From NCBI GenBank assembly GCA_017429505.1, contig JAFROW010000004.1:62001-126000 (forward strand): DNA of 64,000 bases, in the 5' to 3' direction. Source of the DNA: Clostridia bacterium (GTDB lineage: Bacteria; Bacillota; Clostridia; TANB77; CAG-508). Both the position numbers and the translations under genes were made by a program. The notes beneath the pieces were generated by a model that was not told where the DNA came from, ran no database searches, and saw only the letters and a program-made list of their open reading frames with translations. Shown here in pieces: positions 37,760 through 48,186 of this stretch; position 1 is the first letter of the stretch; each line of letters opens with the position of its first letter.

Positions 37760-37945
37760 ATAAAGTTAATTTGCAAGTCTTTAGAGAATTAATCATATTT
37801 AACCGAATAACTTAAAAATTCTTAATAATTTTGCAAGGGAATCTCAAAAGCTTGCTCTTTGAGGGTGCTTGCAAAATTACATAGAATTTTTTAGTGTTAA
37901 ATGAAGGTTAGCTATGATTATTCGAAAAAAACTTGTAAATTAACA
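37760..37945. repeat. Foldback element, copy C (about 185 bp)
   Basis: Shares with copy B the core TTAAAAATTCTTAATAATTT, then TTGCAAGGGAATCTCAAAA, TTTGAGGGTGCTTGCAAAA, AGAATTTTTT and GATTATTCGAAAAA, in the same order and orientation. The outer ends differ (GTTAATTTGCAAGT here) but still pair with the far end (ACTTGTAAATTAAC) with one mismatch. It lies after the giant surface-protein gene, upstream of the rimP promoter. Confidence 0.85.
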
Positions 37946-37979
37946 TTTATAGCAATTATTTTTCCTTACTGAACTGTAC

Positions 37980-40900
37980 CTATTTTATAATCACAGCCTT
38001 ATCCACATCACAAATTCGATTATTTCCGTCATACAAAGTAAACACTATTTTATATGTTCCAGTTCTAAGATTTCCGTTTTTTAATGTTAATTTAAAACTC
38101 TGAGTTGCTCTTACCAAATCTGTTACTAGATACTCATTTTCGTTGCCTGTTGTAGGCAGAGCATGTGAAATATAGCTTCTTAAATCTACTAATTCATAGT
38201 CATAACTATAAATTCTGTCATATTTTCTTCTGTATAATGCTACTACAATTTTTGGATGTTCAAATCCTCCAGAATAACCTATTATAAAGTTTAGGTCATT
38301 TGTATTATTTTTATTTTTTCCTGTTGCTTTATCTATAAGTACTGATTTATCGTCTAAGTCTATCGAGAATCCATAATCTGTACTTACTACTTGCACATCT
38401 TTGCTATCTGATGCAATCTCAGATGAGAAATATGTTCCATCTATCGATCCAAATGATTGTGCTGTAATTGTGTATGTTCCAGTTTCTAGATTTCCATTTT
38501 CAGTATTTAGTACCATATCTGCTAGTACATTTGAAACAGCATCTGCAATTTTTATTCTATATGAACCATCAGACCTTGGGAAATAGTTATTTCCTTTATA
38601 TGTTATATAAATTCCTTCTAGGTTTCCTGCTGTTAAAGCATCACTACCAGAAGAAATAGAAATTCTTATTCCTAATTGATCTTCAATGTGTGTTGTTTCA
38701 TATACTATATCTGCATTCTCGTTTTTGTTAAAACTATATTCTGTTTCAATATTTAAGCTAAGTGGTGCTCCCATATATATTACTGATCTATCAGTTTTTA
38801 ATGTTACTTTTTTGTTTACATCTATATCATTATATACACTAAATAGCATTGGATATAATGCTGTATTTACTGTTAAGCAAACTGTATTGTCATAAGCATC
38901 TCTTAGTTGTACAAGCATGTTCTTGGACTCTAAGTTACCTGTTAAAGTAGTATCTTCAAAATCCACGTGAATTATGTATTCTTCATACAGCAAATCTGTT
39001 GCCTGGTTATAGTAACTTCCATCTGCGCTATAATGCTCTTCTTTACTATCCATGCAATAGAAATCTGTAAACCTATAGACCTTCTTGTTATTTGTAACAT
39101 CTTCCGCACTTACTATATAGTAATAATATCTAACACTACTTCCAGACATATCAATCATTGTTATTTTTGTTTTTTCTGGTAATACACATGAAGATTCGAA
39201 TGTATGATAATATTGTCCTACAAATCCATCATAGTATTCTGTTTTTGTATAATCATTAACATATAAAGAATAATATGCTGAGAATGAACTCTTTGAAGTA
39301 ATTGTTGTCGTAGTTGTTGGGAATATTTTATAATTCTTACCAGGTGTTATTGCACCTTCATAATAATCTGTTCCTTGCATTGAGTTATTCGTAGTAAGTT
39401 TTAAAACTACATGTGCATTTTTTATTTTCATTTCTCCATCTTCTTCATATATGGCTTCTAAATTAATTGTGACTGTTCCTAGCTCTTTTGTCGAACTTAT
39501 ATTTTTAGAGTGAGCCATATAAAAACTAAATGTTGGAGTTGTTGTAGAATTATCACTTTGATATTGCGCTTTTCCTGTAAATCCTGCATGAACATCATCA
39601 TTATTTAAGAAATAGGTTGTTCCTTTAGTTTGCCATCCACTATTTCCTGCTGTCATTGTAAGTCCAAATCTTGAATCTGCTTCTTCTGCTGTTGAAGCTA
39701 TATTTGCAATTGTATCTGGATCATTTAATGTAATATTACTTGTTAAGTCACTTACATCAATTCCTTTTACATATAATGTCATATTTGGATAGCTTAAACC
39801 ATTTAAATTTAAAACATAAGTTGCAGTTGTTGCATATTTTGTTGCAATTAATTCGATATTTTCATAATAAATATCTGTTGTTACTTCTCCAATTAGCCAT
39901 TGATAATATGTTGCATCTTCTGGTGTAGGAACTATATAATCTACTTTTACATTTCCATCTTTATTATAATTCGTATAGAAACCATTTACATATATGTCAT
40001 GATTTGTATAGTGTTTTCCTTGTACAAATGAGTTTCTTGAGAATACATTTGCTACATCTGATGGAATTGTTGTTCCTTGTGTATATTCATCTGAATAAAT
40101 ACCAAAATTTCTATTAGTTGTTCCCTTAAAAATTCCTACAAATGCCATTCCATATACTTCTCCATCTGTTCCCGCTTCTGTTCTAAGTACTATATTTTTA
40201 CCTTGTAGTAAATATATTTTATTATTAACATTTTGAGTTATTTCATTTTCTCCTATTGTAACAGATTCTTTAGCACCTGTTGCATCTTGGCTCTGCATTT
40301 TAGAAACAATATTTACACCATTTTCTAAATATAATACTGTATTATTTCTTAATATTAAATCATCTATTCTGTTAAATGTATATACTGCTGTTGCAATTTC
40401 GTTTGTTGTATCTGTTGTTCCTTTTAAATACATATGGCAATTATCTAATATAACTCTTGCAGCTCTTTGAATTGAAATATTCTCCTTTATATTGTTCTCT
40501 GTACCATAGTTTTTAAGAGTAACTATTCCATATCCTGAAATCTTTGCAGCATTTCCTGAACCAAATATACTTTTATCTATATCTAATGTATTTTGTCCGT
40601 TACCATTGTATCCTCCTGCGTCAATATCTAAATATGCATCTCCTGTAACACTTTCAAATGTAAAGTCATAAGTTTCAGCACCAGCAGAATTCGATTTACC
40701 TCCACCAAATACTGTTCCACCTATATGAATATTTCCATCTAGCATATTACTGTCATTTACCGCATTTTTTCCTATTTTAACACTTGTATTTCCATTTACT
40801 ACAGATTTATTTGCTGCACCATATACATCTCCTGAAATATTTCCTCCTGTAATATATGTTGTTATTACAGAATCATTATCTGTTGTTGTACCATTTGGAG

Positions 40901-43900
40901 CTGCATTTCCTCCTCCAAATAAGTCACCAGCAATAGTAGTTGTACCTTCAACTAATGTTGTACAATTTCCTATTACTACAGCTGCAGAACCATTTCCTCC
41001 TCCAAATGCATCTTTTGTAACTTTAGCATTTGTTAGTCTTAAATAAGTATTTCCTGATGTTATAGCTTCGTTTCCTCCACCAAATACTTTTTCTACCTCA
41101 GAATTAACAAGTACATTTGTATTTCCACTCGTCTCTGCTTCATTTCCTCCACCATATACATTTGTGGCTTTAGAATTAATATTTACATTTGTATTTACTG
41201 TATCTCCTCCTGCATTGTTTCCTCCAAAAACATTTGTAACTGTTCCTGATGTTATATTTACATTTGAAGTTGAAACTGTTCCCGATGAATTTGATCCACC
41301 ATATATATTTGTAGATGTTGTTCCATTTAAAGTAATATTTGCTGTTGTAACATTAGCAGAATTTCCACCACCATATCCGTTTGTAATTGTTCCTGCTGTT
41401 AAACTAACATTTGTTGTTGGTGTTGCGGCCTTAAAGCCACCACCATATACATTTGTAGTTGTTCCTCCAGTAATATATACAAATGACTCTGTGGTTTCTC
41501 CACCTTTGTTGTTTCCACCATAAACATTTGTTGCAGTTCCTGTTTCTATATACACATGGCTTGCTGTAACTGTTCCTGATGTGTCAGATCCTCCAAATAT
41601 GTTTTCCGCATGTCCTCCTTGAAGATATATTGCTCTTGTTGTATCTGTTTTTCCTCCTGTTGTTAAATCTGCAGATTTTCCTCCATTAAAGGCATTTGTA
41701 ACATTTGCATGTGTAAGTAAGTGCACTTTTACTGTATCTGCTTCACTTCCTGTTGCATCTAAGTTTCCTCCACCATAAGCATTTAAAAGTTTAGTTTCAT
41801 AATTTTGTCCTAAATTTACAGTTATATTTCCATTTGTTGTACCATTTATATCATTTCCTCCAAAAACACTTCCTTCTGGTAGATTACTTCCATCTACATT
41901 CATTGTAGCATTTCCACTAACTATTGCAGCAGTTTCAGTTGTACCTTTACCTCCTGCAAAAACATTTCCTACTATACTTATTGTGTTTGTAGTTGAAGGT
42001 AAATCTTGAATATTTACAGTAACATTTGAATTCATTTTTCCTTGTGAACTTCCACCATAAGCACTACCATATATTTTAACATCTGCATCTGTATCTTTTA
42101 TGTTCACAATTGCATTTCCTGTAACAGTCGTACTAGAACCATATCCTCCACCAAATAATACTTCATTATCTGTTGTATTCGAAGTTTGTCCTAATGTTCC
42201 TCCTGTTACATTAATTGTAGTAGTAGTAGAAATTGTTCCAGATGTATTTGAGCCTCCATATACAGCGCCTTTTATCTGTCCTCCTTTAACATCAATTGAG
42301 GTTGAGCCATAAATATTGTTTTGATTTGCTCCTCCATATACATTTTTATCAATTGTTCCACCAAGTACTTCTATTTTAGCAATAGCTGATGTAGAATCAC
42401 TTTCACCAACAATTCCATAATTTCCTCCACCATAAACACTATTTAAAATATGTGCTTGATCATTTATTATTATATGAGTATTGTTAACCTTTCCCGAGTT
42501 TTCAACATCAGCGTTTCCATTACCAGCACCTAATACACATCCACCAGCAACTCCGTATAAAGTACTTGTAATTGTATTAGATTTTCCTACAGTAGCTGTT
42601 CCTCCCACATATACTAAGGATTGTCCATTTAGCTTTCCATTATTATCTGATTCTACTTGATTTCCCCAATAATCATATTCATATTGCACAGCATAATATC
42701 CATTTGAACCACCATTTATACTATAATCTATTGTTCCTCCTGTTACTTGTATAAATCTATTTTCATATGTTGCAGAAACGCCGGCTCCACCAATTATATT
42801 GTAAATTTCTCCACCTTTTACATACATTTTAGTATTAACATTTGAACCACTTGTAACTTTAAGTCCTCCTATTGCATTTGCAATAAGTCCTCCTTCTACT
42901 ATCATATATCTATGGCTTCTGTCTCTTATATTATTATTTGCTCCTGTACCATATCCTCCCATATATATTCCAGAATATGCACAATTTTCTACAGCATCTT
43001 CATCTGATGAATTTATATATGTATCAAAATAGTCTACTCCAAATTTTCCACTCTTAACTGTTATAAGAAAGGCTTTCTCGTTTGTATTTGTTCCATTATA
43101 TCCTCCACCTGAATTAATTGTTGTTCTATAATATACAGATAAATTATTATTTTTATTTAATTTTCTATCTATATCATTACCAAGTGATAAATAAACTGTT
43201 CCATAATACGAATTTGTTTTACCATTTCTATTAAATCCTTGTATATTAGAATACTTTCCTGATTCTACAATTAATTTATATTCGTTTCTAGTCGTTGTAT
43301 CAGAAGCTTCTCCTCCTATAACATTTGCAAAAGTACATCCAGTTGTTTCAGTATTTGCGCAAGTAATACCTCTTCCTAGTCTAACTGGGTTTAAATAACC
43401 TATTAGCCAAGGGTAATTAGCTGAAAAGTTAGTACCACTACTATTTGATGTGTATCCAGTTGCATTTATTTTTACATGATTCATCTGAAAAGCTTTATAT
43501 ATTTCGAAATCATCATGATCTGAATCTGTTAAATCTATTTTTGCATTTTGTCTATAATCTGTATGATTGTATAAGCTTGTAATAGTAACTGGTATGCTTG
43601 ATGATGAACTATAATAATAGCTATTATCTTCTATTCTACCTTTAGTATATGTTACAATATCTTCACTTTCGTCATCATATTCTGCTTCATAAGTTACAAA
43701 ATAAAACTCTGTTCCATTATAATATGATGTACTTGTTGTCCAGTTTCCATTATTATATCTTAAATAATAGTCATATCTCCTTCCATAATAGTAAAATGTT
43801 CTGTCACTACTATCATATCTCCACTCAACTTGAGAATTACTCATAGATAATCTACCATTATTGCTACATGAAAGGTATTGTCCTGTTTCAGCATTTTGAA

Positions 43901-45866
43901 TATAGTATCCATATCTACTACTTGTTAAAATCCATCCTGCTCCATCTGGAGGTACTGTTTGATTGCTTAGCTGCGTATTTGTGATAGAATTACCATTTGC
44001 AGTTATTGCATTACTTCCTACTCCTTGTCCTGTTGCTAGTATATATGTTCTTCCAGTGGTTATAGTTGTTGAAGAAGTATAGGTTATAGATTTTACCGGT
44101 CTAGTAACTGTTTTAGTTAGTGATTGAGTATAGTTTATGCTAGTATCCATATCTCCAGTAACTACAATTATATTTCTTTCTCTATCTCCTTTATTATGAG
44201 AAGAATTAGATAAGTATTGGAATGCAGACCCCCAAGAACCAAATGCTGTTTCTGCTGTAAGTCCATCTCCTAAGTTGTCGCTACCTGTTTGCCCATTTAC
44301 ATATACCACAGAAGCAGATTCCCATTTAGCATACAAATTAACTGTTACATCACTTGTTGTAGAAATTGAAAGATTATATGTTAATGTATTTGAATTTTTA
44401 TTTACTGTTCCATTACTAGCAGTCCATCCTCCAAATCCATATCCAGTAGGTTTGTCCATAAACGGATTATCTATAAGTTCAATGCTTACTTTTCCACTTT
44501 TTACAGGTGCACATCTTATATTTTTTACTATGTCATGTTCTTCTCCTGAATCAAGAGAAATTCTTCCTTTTTTCTCATTGTCTGTCTCTCCTTGTGCAAA
44601 TCCATGATAAATAAGTGTTACTTTCACAAGATTACTATCTGAATATTTATTACTATTTATACCATCAACATTATCTGTATAATTTTGTCCCATATAATAG
44701 TAATAGTCTGATTCATAATCATTTATTTCTAAAGTACTATCTGGTAAGTTTCTCGCAGCAGCTTTTCTTGGTGCTTTTTTTATAGTTACTTTTGATTTGC
44801 TGCTTTCTTCTTTTTCATCAGATTTATTATTGTCTTCTGTAGAGTTATCTTCTTCTTTTAAAGCTTGATTTTCAGATGATTCATTTGCATCTTCATTTTT
44901 TTCTTGATTAATTTGTTGTTCTTCTATATTATTTTCCGTTTTGTTTTCTACTTGCTCTTCTTGTTTTTCTTCTATTGGTTTTTCTTCAATTTGTTGTTCT
45001 TCTATAAGTTCTATAGCATATGTAGAAAACCCTTCTGTTTCAAACTCTATTTTTTCTTGTTCTTTTTTATTTTCAATAAGTTCAATTGTTTTATCATTTT
45101 TTATATGCCATATATTGAAATTTTTTCCGTCTATTCCATTAATTGACACTTCTGCTTTTTCATCAAAATCTTCTGGTTCAAATTCTTTTTCATCAAAAAT
45201 AATTTTTATATCATATGCCGCAATTAGATTTATATCTCTATTAACATCTTGAAAATTATTTTTTATTATTTCTTTGACTTCATTAATATCTTTTTTCTTT
45301 GTTGATAATTCTGCATTTTCTGGCATATATCCAGAAATACTTATCTTTGTATTGTCTTCAGAATTTGAAATAATTTTATTGTATATAGTTTTTTTATCTT
45401 TTTCTTTTGAATCATATTCAGCTATAAGAAAAATTTTTTTACTCTTTACTTGTTCTTCTGTCAATTCTATTTCTTTTGAACTTTGTTCTAAAGTTCTTTT
45501 TTCTCTTTGAATATCATCTTCATCTACATTTTTTTCATTATTATTTTTTTCATCCTCTTTTTCTACTTGTTCTTCATAACTCTTTTTAATTTTTTCATAT
45601 TCTTCTTCTCTCGCTAATCTATATTTTTTTACAATTAAACCATTTTGGATTGGATAAAGTTTGGTTTTATATTTGCCATCTTCCTCTTGAACTTTTAAAT
45701 CATAATTTGATAATTTAACATTCCCATCTTGGTCAGCAACAAAAACCTCTAATCTTATTACATTTTGAGCTTTTGATGTATTTACAAAATAGAATGCAAT
45801 TGTTGAAATTAAAAATATTATTCCATATATGATTAATGATATCATTTTTTTTCTAATTGACTTCAT
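37980..45866 (-). CDS. Giant secreted repeat protein (2628 aa), putative surface adhesin
   Basis: N-terminal signal peptide or anchor (residues about 8-32, ending near SKAQN). Residues about 30-280 are mixed with a charged coil; 280-370 is a Glu/Asn/Lys-rich linker ending KKAPRKAAARN; 460-515 resembles an InlB/Flg_new beta-grasp repeat (GFGGWTASNG to VNLYAKWE). A block from about residue 960 to 1730 holds some thirty short repeats of the type 'xTxVYGGGNxxxT', expected to stack as a beta helix. The C-terminal 800 residues contain several Ig-like beta domains. There is no LPXTG sorting motif, no GW or SLH domain, so retention is unexplained. Fully intact reading frame, AGGAGT upstream. Probably contacts host or neighbour cells; inference only. 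Confidence 0.85.
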   Translation of the reverse strand: MKSIRKKMISLIIYGIIFLISTIAFYFVNTSKAQNVIRLEVFVADQDGNVKLSNYDLKVQEEDGKYKTKLYPIQNGLIVKKYRLAREEEYEKIKKSYEEQVEKEDEKNNNEKNVDEDDIQREKRTLEQSSKEIELTEEQVKSKKIFLIAEYDSKEKDKKTIYNKIISNSEDNTKISISGYMPENAELSTKKKDINEVKEIIKNNFQDVNRDINLIAAYDIKIIFDEKEFEPEDFDEKAEVSINGIDGKNFNIWHIKNDKTIELIENKKEQEKIEFETEGFSTYAIELIEEQQIEEKPIEEKQEEQVENKTENNIEEQQINQEKNEDANESSENQALKEEDNSTEDNNKSDEKEESSKSKVTIKKAPRKAAARNLPDSTLEINDYESDYYYYMGQNYTDNVDGINSNKYSDSNLVKVTLIYHGFAQGETDNEKKGRISLDSGEEHDIVKNIRCAPVKSGKVSIELIDNPFMDKPTGYGFGGWTASNGTVNKNSNTLTYNLSISTTSDVTVNLYAKWESASVVYVNGQTGSDNLGDGLTAETAFGSWGSAFQYLSNSSHNKGDRERNIIVVTGDMDTSINYTQSLTKTVTRPVKSITYTSSTTITTGRTYILATGQGVGSNAITANGNSITNTQLSNQTVPPDGAGWILTSSRYGYYIQNAETGQYLSCSNNGRLSMSNSQVEWRYDSSDRTFYYYGRRYDYYLRYNNGNWTTSTSYYNGTEFYFVTYEAEYDDESEDIVTYTKGRIEDNSYYYSSSSSIPVTITSLYNHTDYRQNAKIDLTDSDHDDFEIYKAFQMNHVKINATGYTSNSSGTNFSANYPWLIGYLNPVRLGRGITCANTETTGCTFANVIGGEASDTTTRNEYKLIVESGKYSNIQGFNRNGKTNSYYGTVYLSLGNDIDRKLNKNNNLSVYYRTTINSGGGYNGTNTNEKAFLITVKSGKFGVDYFDTYINSSDEDAVENCAYSGIYMGGYGTGANNNIRDRSHRYMIVEGGLIANAIGGLKVTSGSNVNTKMYVKGGEIYNIIGGAGVSATYENRFIQVTGGTIDYSINGGSNGYYAVQYEYDYWGNQVESDNNGKLNGQSLVYVGGTATVGKSNTITSTLYGVAGGCVLGAGNGNADVENSGKVNNTHIIINDQAHILNSVYGGGNYGIVGESDSTSAIAKIEVLGGTIDKNVYGGANQNNIYGSTSIDVKGGQIKGAVYGGSNTSGTISTTTTINVTGGTLGQTSNTTDNEVLFGGGYGSSTTVTGNAIVNIKDTDADVKIYGSAYGGSSQGKMNSNVTVNIQDLPSTTNTISIVGNVFAGGKGTTETAAIVSGNATMNVDGSNLPEGSVFGGNDINGTTNGNITVNLGQNYETKLLNAYGGGNLDATGSEADTVKVHLLTHANVTNAFNGGKSADLTTGGKTDTTRAIYLQGGHAENIFGGSDTSGTVTASHVYIETGTATNVYGGNNKGGETTESFVYITGGTTTNVYGGGFKAATPTTNVSLTAGTITNGYGGGNSANVTTANITLNGTTSTNIYGGSNSSGTVSTSNVNITSGTVTNVFGGNNAGGDTVNTNVNINSKATNVYGGGNEAETSGNTNVLVNSEVEKVFGGGNEAITSGNTYLRLTNAKVTKDAFGGGNGSAAVVIGNCTTLVEGTTTIAGDLFGGGNAAPNGTTTDNDSVITTYITGGNISGDVYGAANKSVVNGNTSVKIGKNAVNDSNMLDGNIHIGGTVFGGGKSNSAGAETYDFTFESVTGDAYLDIDAGGYNGNGQNTLDIDKSIFGSGNAAKISGYGIVTLKNYGTENNIKENISIQRAARVILDNCHMYLKGTTDTTNEIATAVYTFNRIDDLILRNNTVLYLENGVNIVSKMQSQDATGAKESVTIGENEITQNVNNKIYLLQGKNIVLRTEAGTDGEVYGMAFVGIFKGTTNRNFGIYSDEYTQGTTIPSDVANVFSRNSFVQGKHYTNHDIYVNGFYTNYNKDGNVKVDYIVPTPEDATYYQWLIGEVTTDIYYENIELIATKYATTATYVLNLNGLSYPNMTLYVKGIDVSDLTSNITLNDPDTIANIASTAEEADSRFGLTMTAGNSGWQTKGTTYFLNNDDVHAGFTGKAQYQSDNSTTTPTFSFYMAHSKNISSTKELGTVTINLEAIYEEDGEMKIKNAHVVLKLTTNNSMQGTDYYEGAITPGKNYKIFPTTTTTITSKSSFSAYYSLYVNDYTKTEYYDGFVGQYYHTFESSCVLPEKTKITMIDMSGSSVRYYYYIVSAEDVTNNKKVYRFTDFYCMDSKEEHYSADGSYYNQATDLLYEEYIIHVDFEDTTLTGNLESKNMLVQLRDAYDNTVCLTVNTALYPMLFSVYNDIDVNKKVTLKTDRSVIYMGAPLSLNIETEYSFNKNENADIVYETTHIEDQLGIRISISSGSDALTAGNLEGIYITYKGNNYFPRSDGSYRIKIADAVSNVLADMVLNTENGNLETGTYTITAQSFGSIDGTYFSSEIASDSKDVQVVSTDYGFSIDLDDKSVLIDKATGKNKNNTNDLNFIIGYSGGFEHPKIVVALYRRKYDRIYSYDYELVDLRSYISHALPTTGNENEYLVTDLVRATQSFKLTLKNGNLRTGTYKIVFTLYDGNNRICDVDKAVIIK

Positions 45867-46027
45867 AATTACTCCTCTTACGTTTTTCTATATTATAACA
45901 TATTATATTTTTTTTTCTACATTTTTTTTAAAATTTTTCATTTTTTTTTAAAATTTTGTAGTATTTTTTTTTCTTTTATGTTATAATTTTTTTGAAAAAA
46001 TTTTTTAGCTATGAAAGGAAGAAAAAA

Positions 46028-47557
46028 ATGATCGATTATTCAAAAAAATCTGATTTAAAAAACATTTTAGCAAAAGAGAAAAAAATAGTTCATTATTATG
46101 ATGAATTTGAAAATAATATAAAAAAATCATTAGAAACATATATAGAAGAATTTAAAGATGTATCCTTAGAAAATGATGTATTAAAAACAATGCTTATAAA
46201 TAATTTTGCAAGTGCAGTTATTCAAGTAGATAATAATATTCAAAATATACAATCTTTAAATAATATAATTGAAATTTTAGAAAAACAAGATGAAGTTACT
46301 CCAACTGATATAGACACATACAACAAGCTTTTTTCAAAAGTTGATAAAGATATAGAGCTATTACAAAATTTTCTCGCTCAAACTATTTCTGGATTTGACA
46401 ATATACCTATCACTGGTAAAAAGAAAACAATAAATGTTTTGAATGAATGTAAAGAACAATTATTAAGTAAAATAGATTTGTCTAAGATTGAGACTAAGCA
46501 AGAAAAAACTGCTTCTAAAACATCTTCTAAAAAATCATCTAACACTATAAAGAAAAAAATAGACTTATCTTCATCAGATTTACTATGCTTCTTTCCAAAA
46601 AGTAACTCAGATAGCTTAGTAATATCAACAATTCAACCAAACTACAAAATTTCATTTAATGATGAAATTGCAAACATATATATAGAAGATGAAGACTTTA
46701 ATTTATCACTAAAAACAGCTGGTGTACAAATATCAAATTCTAATACAAATAACATTTTATTTGTATCACATTCAGAACATAAATATACAATTATAACTAA
46801 CAGCCAAATCGAATTGCCTAGTTTTATACAAGTATCAAAAATTTCTAAAAACGATGATTTCCTTGAAGTAGAAATTTCTAACTCAAATTTAAGTTTAGAT
46901 ATAAAAGATAATGTTATTAATTTTGAAGATAAATCAGTAGATAATAAATTAGTTGAAGAAAAAAATGTTGATAATATATTTGGAAATTTAAATAACTTAC
47001 ATACAATGGATAATACTGAATCAGTAACTTCAGAAATCAAAAAAACAGCTGAATCTCATATCTATGATCCTATACCAGTAAAAGATGTTGCAGAAACAAT
47101 AGAAGATACCAACATAAAAATTCAAACAGATGAAAATGAAGTAAAAGATAATAATACATTAATTATTTCAGATTCAAATCAAAATGTAGTGTTACCATAT
47201 AAAGTTATTGAACTTGAAGAAAAATTAAAAAATAACAAAAAATATAAAACTCTTCAAGATGTTATAAAAAATGAATATACTTTGCCATTAGAAACATTCA
47301 AAAATCCTACTAAGTCAAGATTTAGAGAAGCTTTTCAATTAATTAAGAAAAAAGAACATGGCTCATTAAAAGAAGCAATAGAATTAGGCTTTGAATTAAT
47401 GTTCCAATCTGATTTAAATCCAGCTGTTATTGCTGCGTGTAAAGATTTAGATGAATTAGACATTTACTTAGATTGTTTAGATGACAATGAATTAGACAAA
47501 TTTTCGTGTTTTAAAATAGAATATAATGTTCCACCTACAAAAAAAGGTAAAAGATAG
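46028..47557 (+). CDS. Hypothetical cytoplasmic protein, 509 aa
   Basis: Not recognised. The N-terminal 170 residues are helical, a Lys/Ser-rich linker follows (TASKTSSKKSSNTIKKK), then a beta-rich domain (about 190-320), an acidic linker, and a C-terminal helical domain ending with 'CFKIEYNVPPTKKGKR'. No signal peptide or membrane helix. The start is ATG 46028 with AAAGGAAG upstream; the frame is open 12 codons further. It is the only intact plus-strand gene between the adhesin and the fibre locus and is divergent from the adhesin, so they may share a regulatory region. Confidence 0.75.
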   Translation: MIDYSKKSDLKNILAKEKKIVHYYDEFENNIKKSLETYIEEFKDVSLENDVLKTMLINNFASAVIQVDNNIQNIQSLNNIIEILEKQDEVTPTDIDTYNKLFSKVDKDIELLQNFLAQTISGFDNIPITGKKKTINVLNECKEQLLSKIDLSKIETKQEKTASKTSSKKSSNTIKKKIDLSSSDLLCFFPKSNSDSLVISTIQPNYKISFNDEIANIYIEDEDFNLSLKTAGVQISNSNTNNILFVSHSEHKYTIITNSQIELPSFIQVSKISKNDDFLEVEISNSNLSLDIKDNVINFEDKSVDNKLVEEKNVDNIFGNLNNLHTMDNTESVTSEIKKTAESHIYDPIPVKDVAETIEDTNIKIQTDENEVKDNNTLIISDSNQNVVLPYKVIELEEKLKNNKKYKTLQDVIKNEYTLPLETFKNPTKSRFREAFQLIKKKEHGSLKEAIELGFELMFQSDLNPAVIAACKDLDELDIYLDCLDDNELDKFSCFKIEYNVPPTKKGKR

Positions 47558-47566
47558 GAATTTAAA

Positions 47567-47590
47567 GAGGTTACAAATTATTGTAACCCC
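47567..47590. terminator. Bidirectional terminator between convergent genes
   Basis: GAGGTTACAA / TTGTAACCCC hairpin with a T-rich tail (CCTTTTCTCTTT) on the plus strand. It overlaps the last codons of the signal peptidase gene. Confidence 0.65.
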
Positions 47591-48171
47591 TTTTCTCTTT
47601 CGTATTTTTTTCTTTTTTCTTTTCTTTTTTCTTTCCTTTGTAAACTTTTCTTTTGTATTATATAACATATTATAAGAAGAATAAGTATTAAGCTAAAAAC
47701 AGATTTATTCTTTAAAATAGAAAATAGTTTTCCGATTTTTGGAATCTTAGTTACATATCTTCCTTCAATTTGATTATATTCAACATTTTCTATATCTGTA
47801 ACTTCATTGCTATCACCTTTGGTTGTATATATCAATATTCCATCTTCATTTTTTATATTTATAATTCTATGAGTAATTATCTCATTTTGAGCTGTAAATG
47901 TAATAATATCATCTTTTTGAATTTCTTTCCTATCAGCTTTTTTTACAATAACAATATCATTAATGTTTATTGTAGGTTCCATGCTACCAGATACAATGCT
48001 AAAAGTTTTATACCCAAAAAAATTTGGTGTTGAATTAGGATTTATAATTGTTTGAATTATTAAAAACATATCATATAAAATTATTGGTATAATTATTATA
48101 TATAACATATAAATAAGTAAATTTACTGCAAATTTTATATCTCCATGTTTTTCAAGCATTTTATTTTTCAC
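47578..48171 (-). CDS. sipW: SipW-type signal peptidase I (copy 1)
   Basis: Archaeal/ER-type signal peptidase that cleaves special exported proteins such as TasA and camelysin. Membrane helix about 15-42, catalytic Ser63 in SGSMEPT (61-67), His101 in ITHRI in place of the Lys of ordinary SipS, and KGD at 118-120; a second membrane helix (about 153-173) and a Lys/Arg-rich tail. Start GTG 48171, with AAAGGA 5 bases upstream. First of four signal-peptidase-like genes in the locus and downstream of the 538-aa unknown gene. Confidence 0.92.
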   Translation of the reverse strand: MKNKMLEKHGDIKFAVNLLIYMLYIIIIPIILYDMFLIIQTIINPNSTPNFFGYKTFSIVSGSMEPTININDIVIVKKADRKEIQKDDIITFTAQNEIITHRIINIKNEDGILIYTTKGDSNEVTDIENVEYNQIEGRYVTKIPKIGKLFSILKNKSVFSLILILLIICYIIQKKSLQRKEKRKEKRKKYEREKGLQ

Positions 48172-48186
48172 GCAAATCCTTTCATA

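Noticed and set aside
41164..41523. Plus-strand ORFs of 60-143 codons inside the giant surface-protein gene and other large genes
   Set aside because: They are antisense shadows of strongly coding minus-strand frames, lack ribosome binding sites, and their composition mirrors the repeats of the real gene.
37980..45866. Possible CRISPR array in the regularly repeated DNA of the surface gene
   Set aside because: Repeats keep the reading frame, vary in length and sequence, and encode a protein repeat; there are no identical direct repeats with unique spacers.
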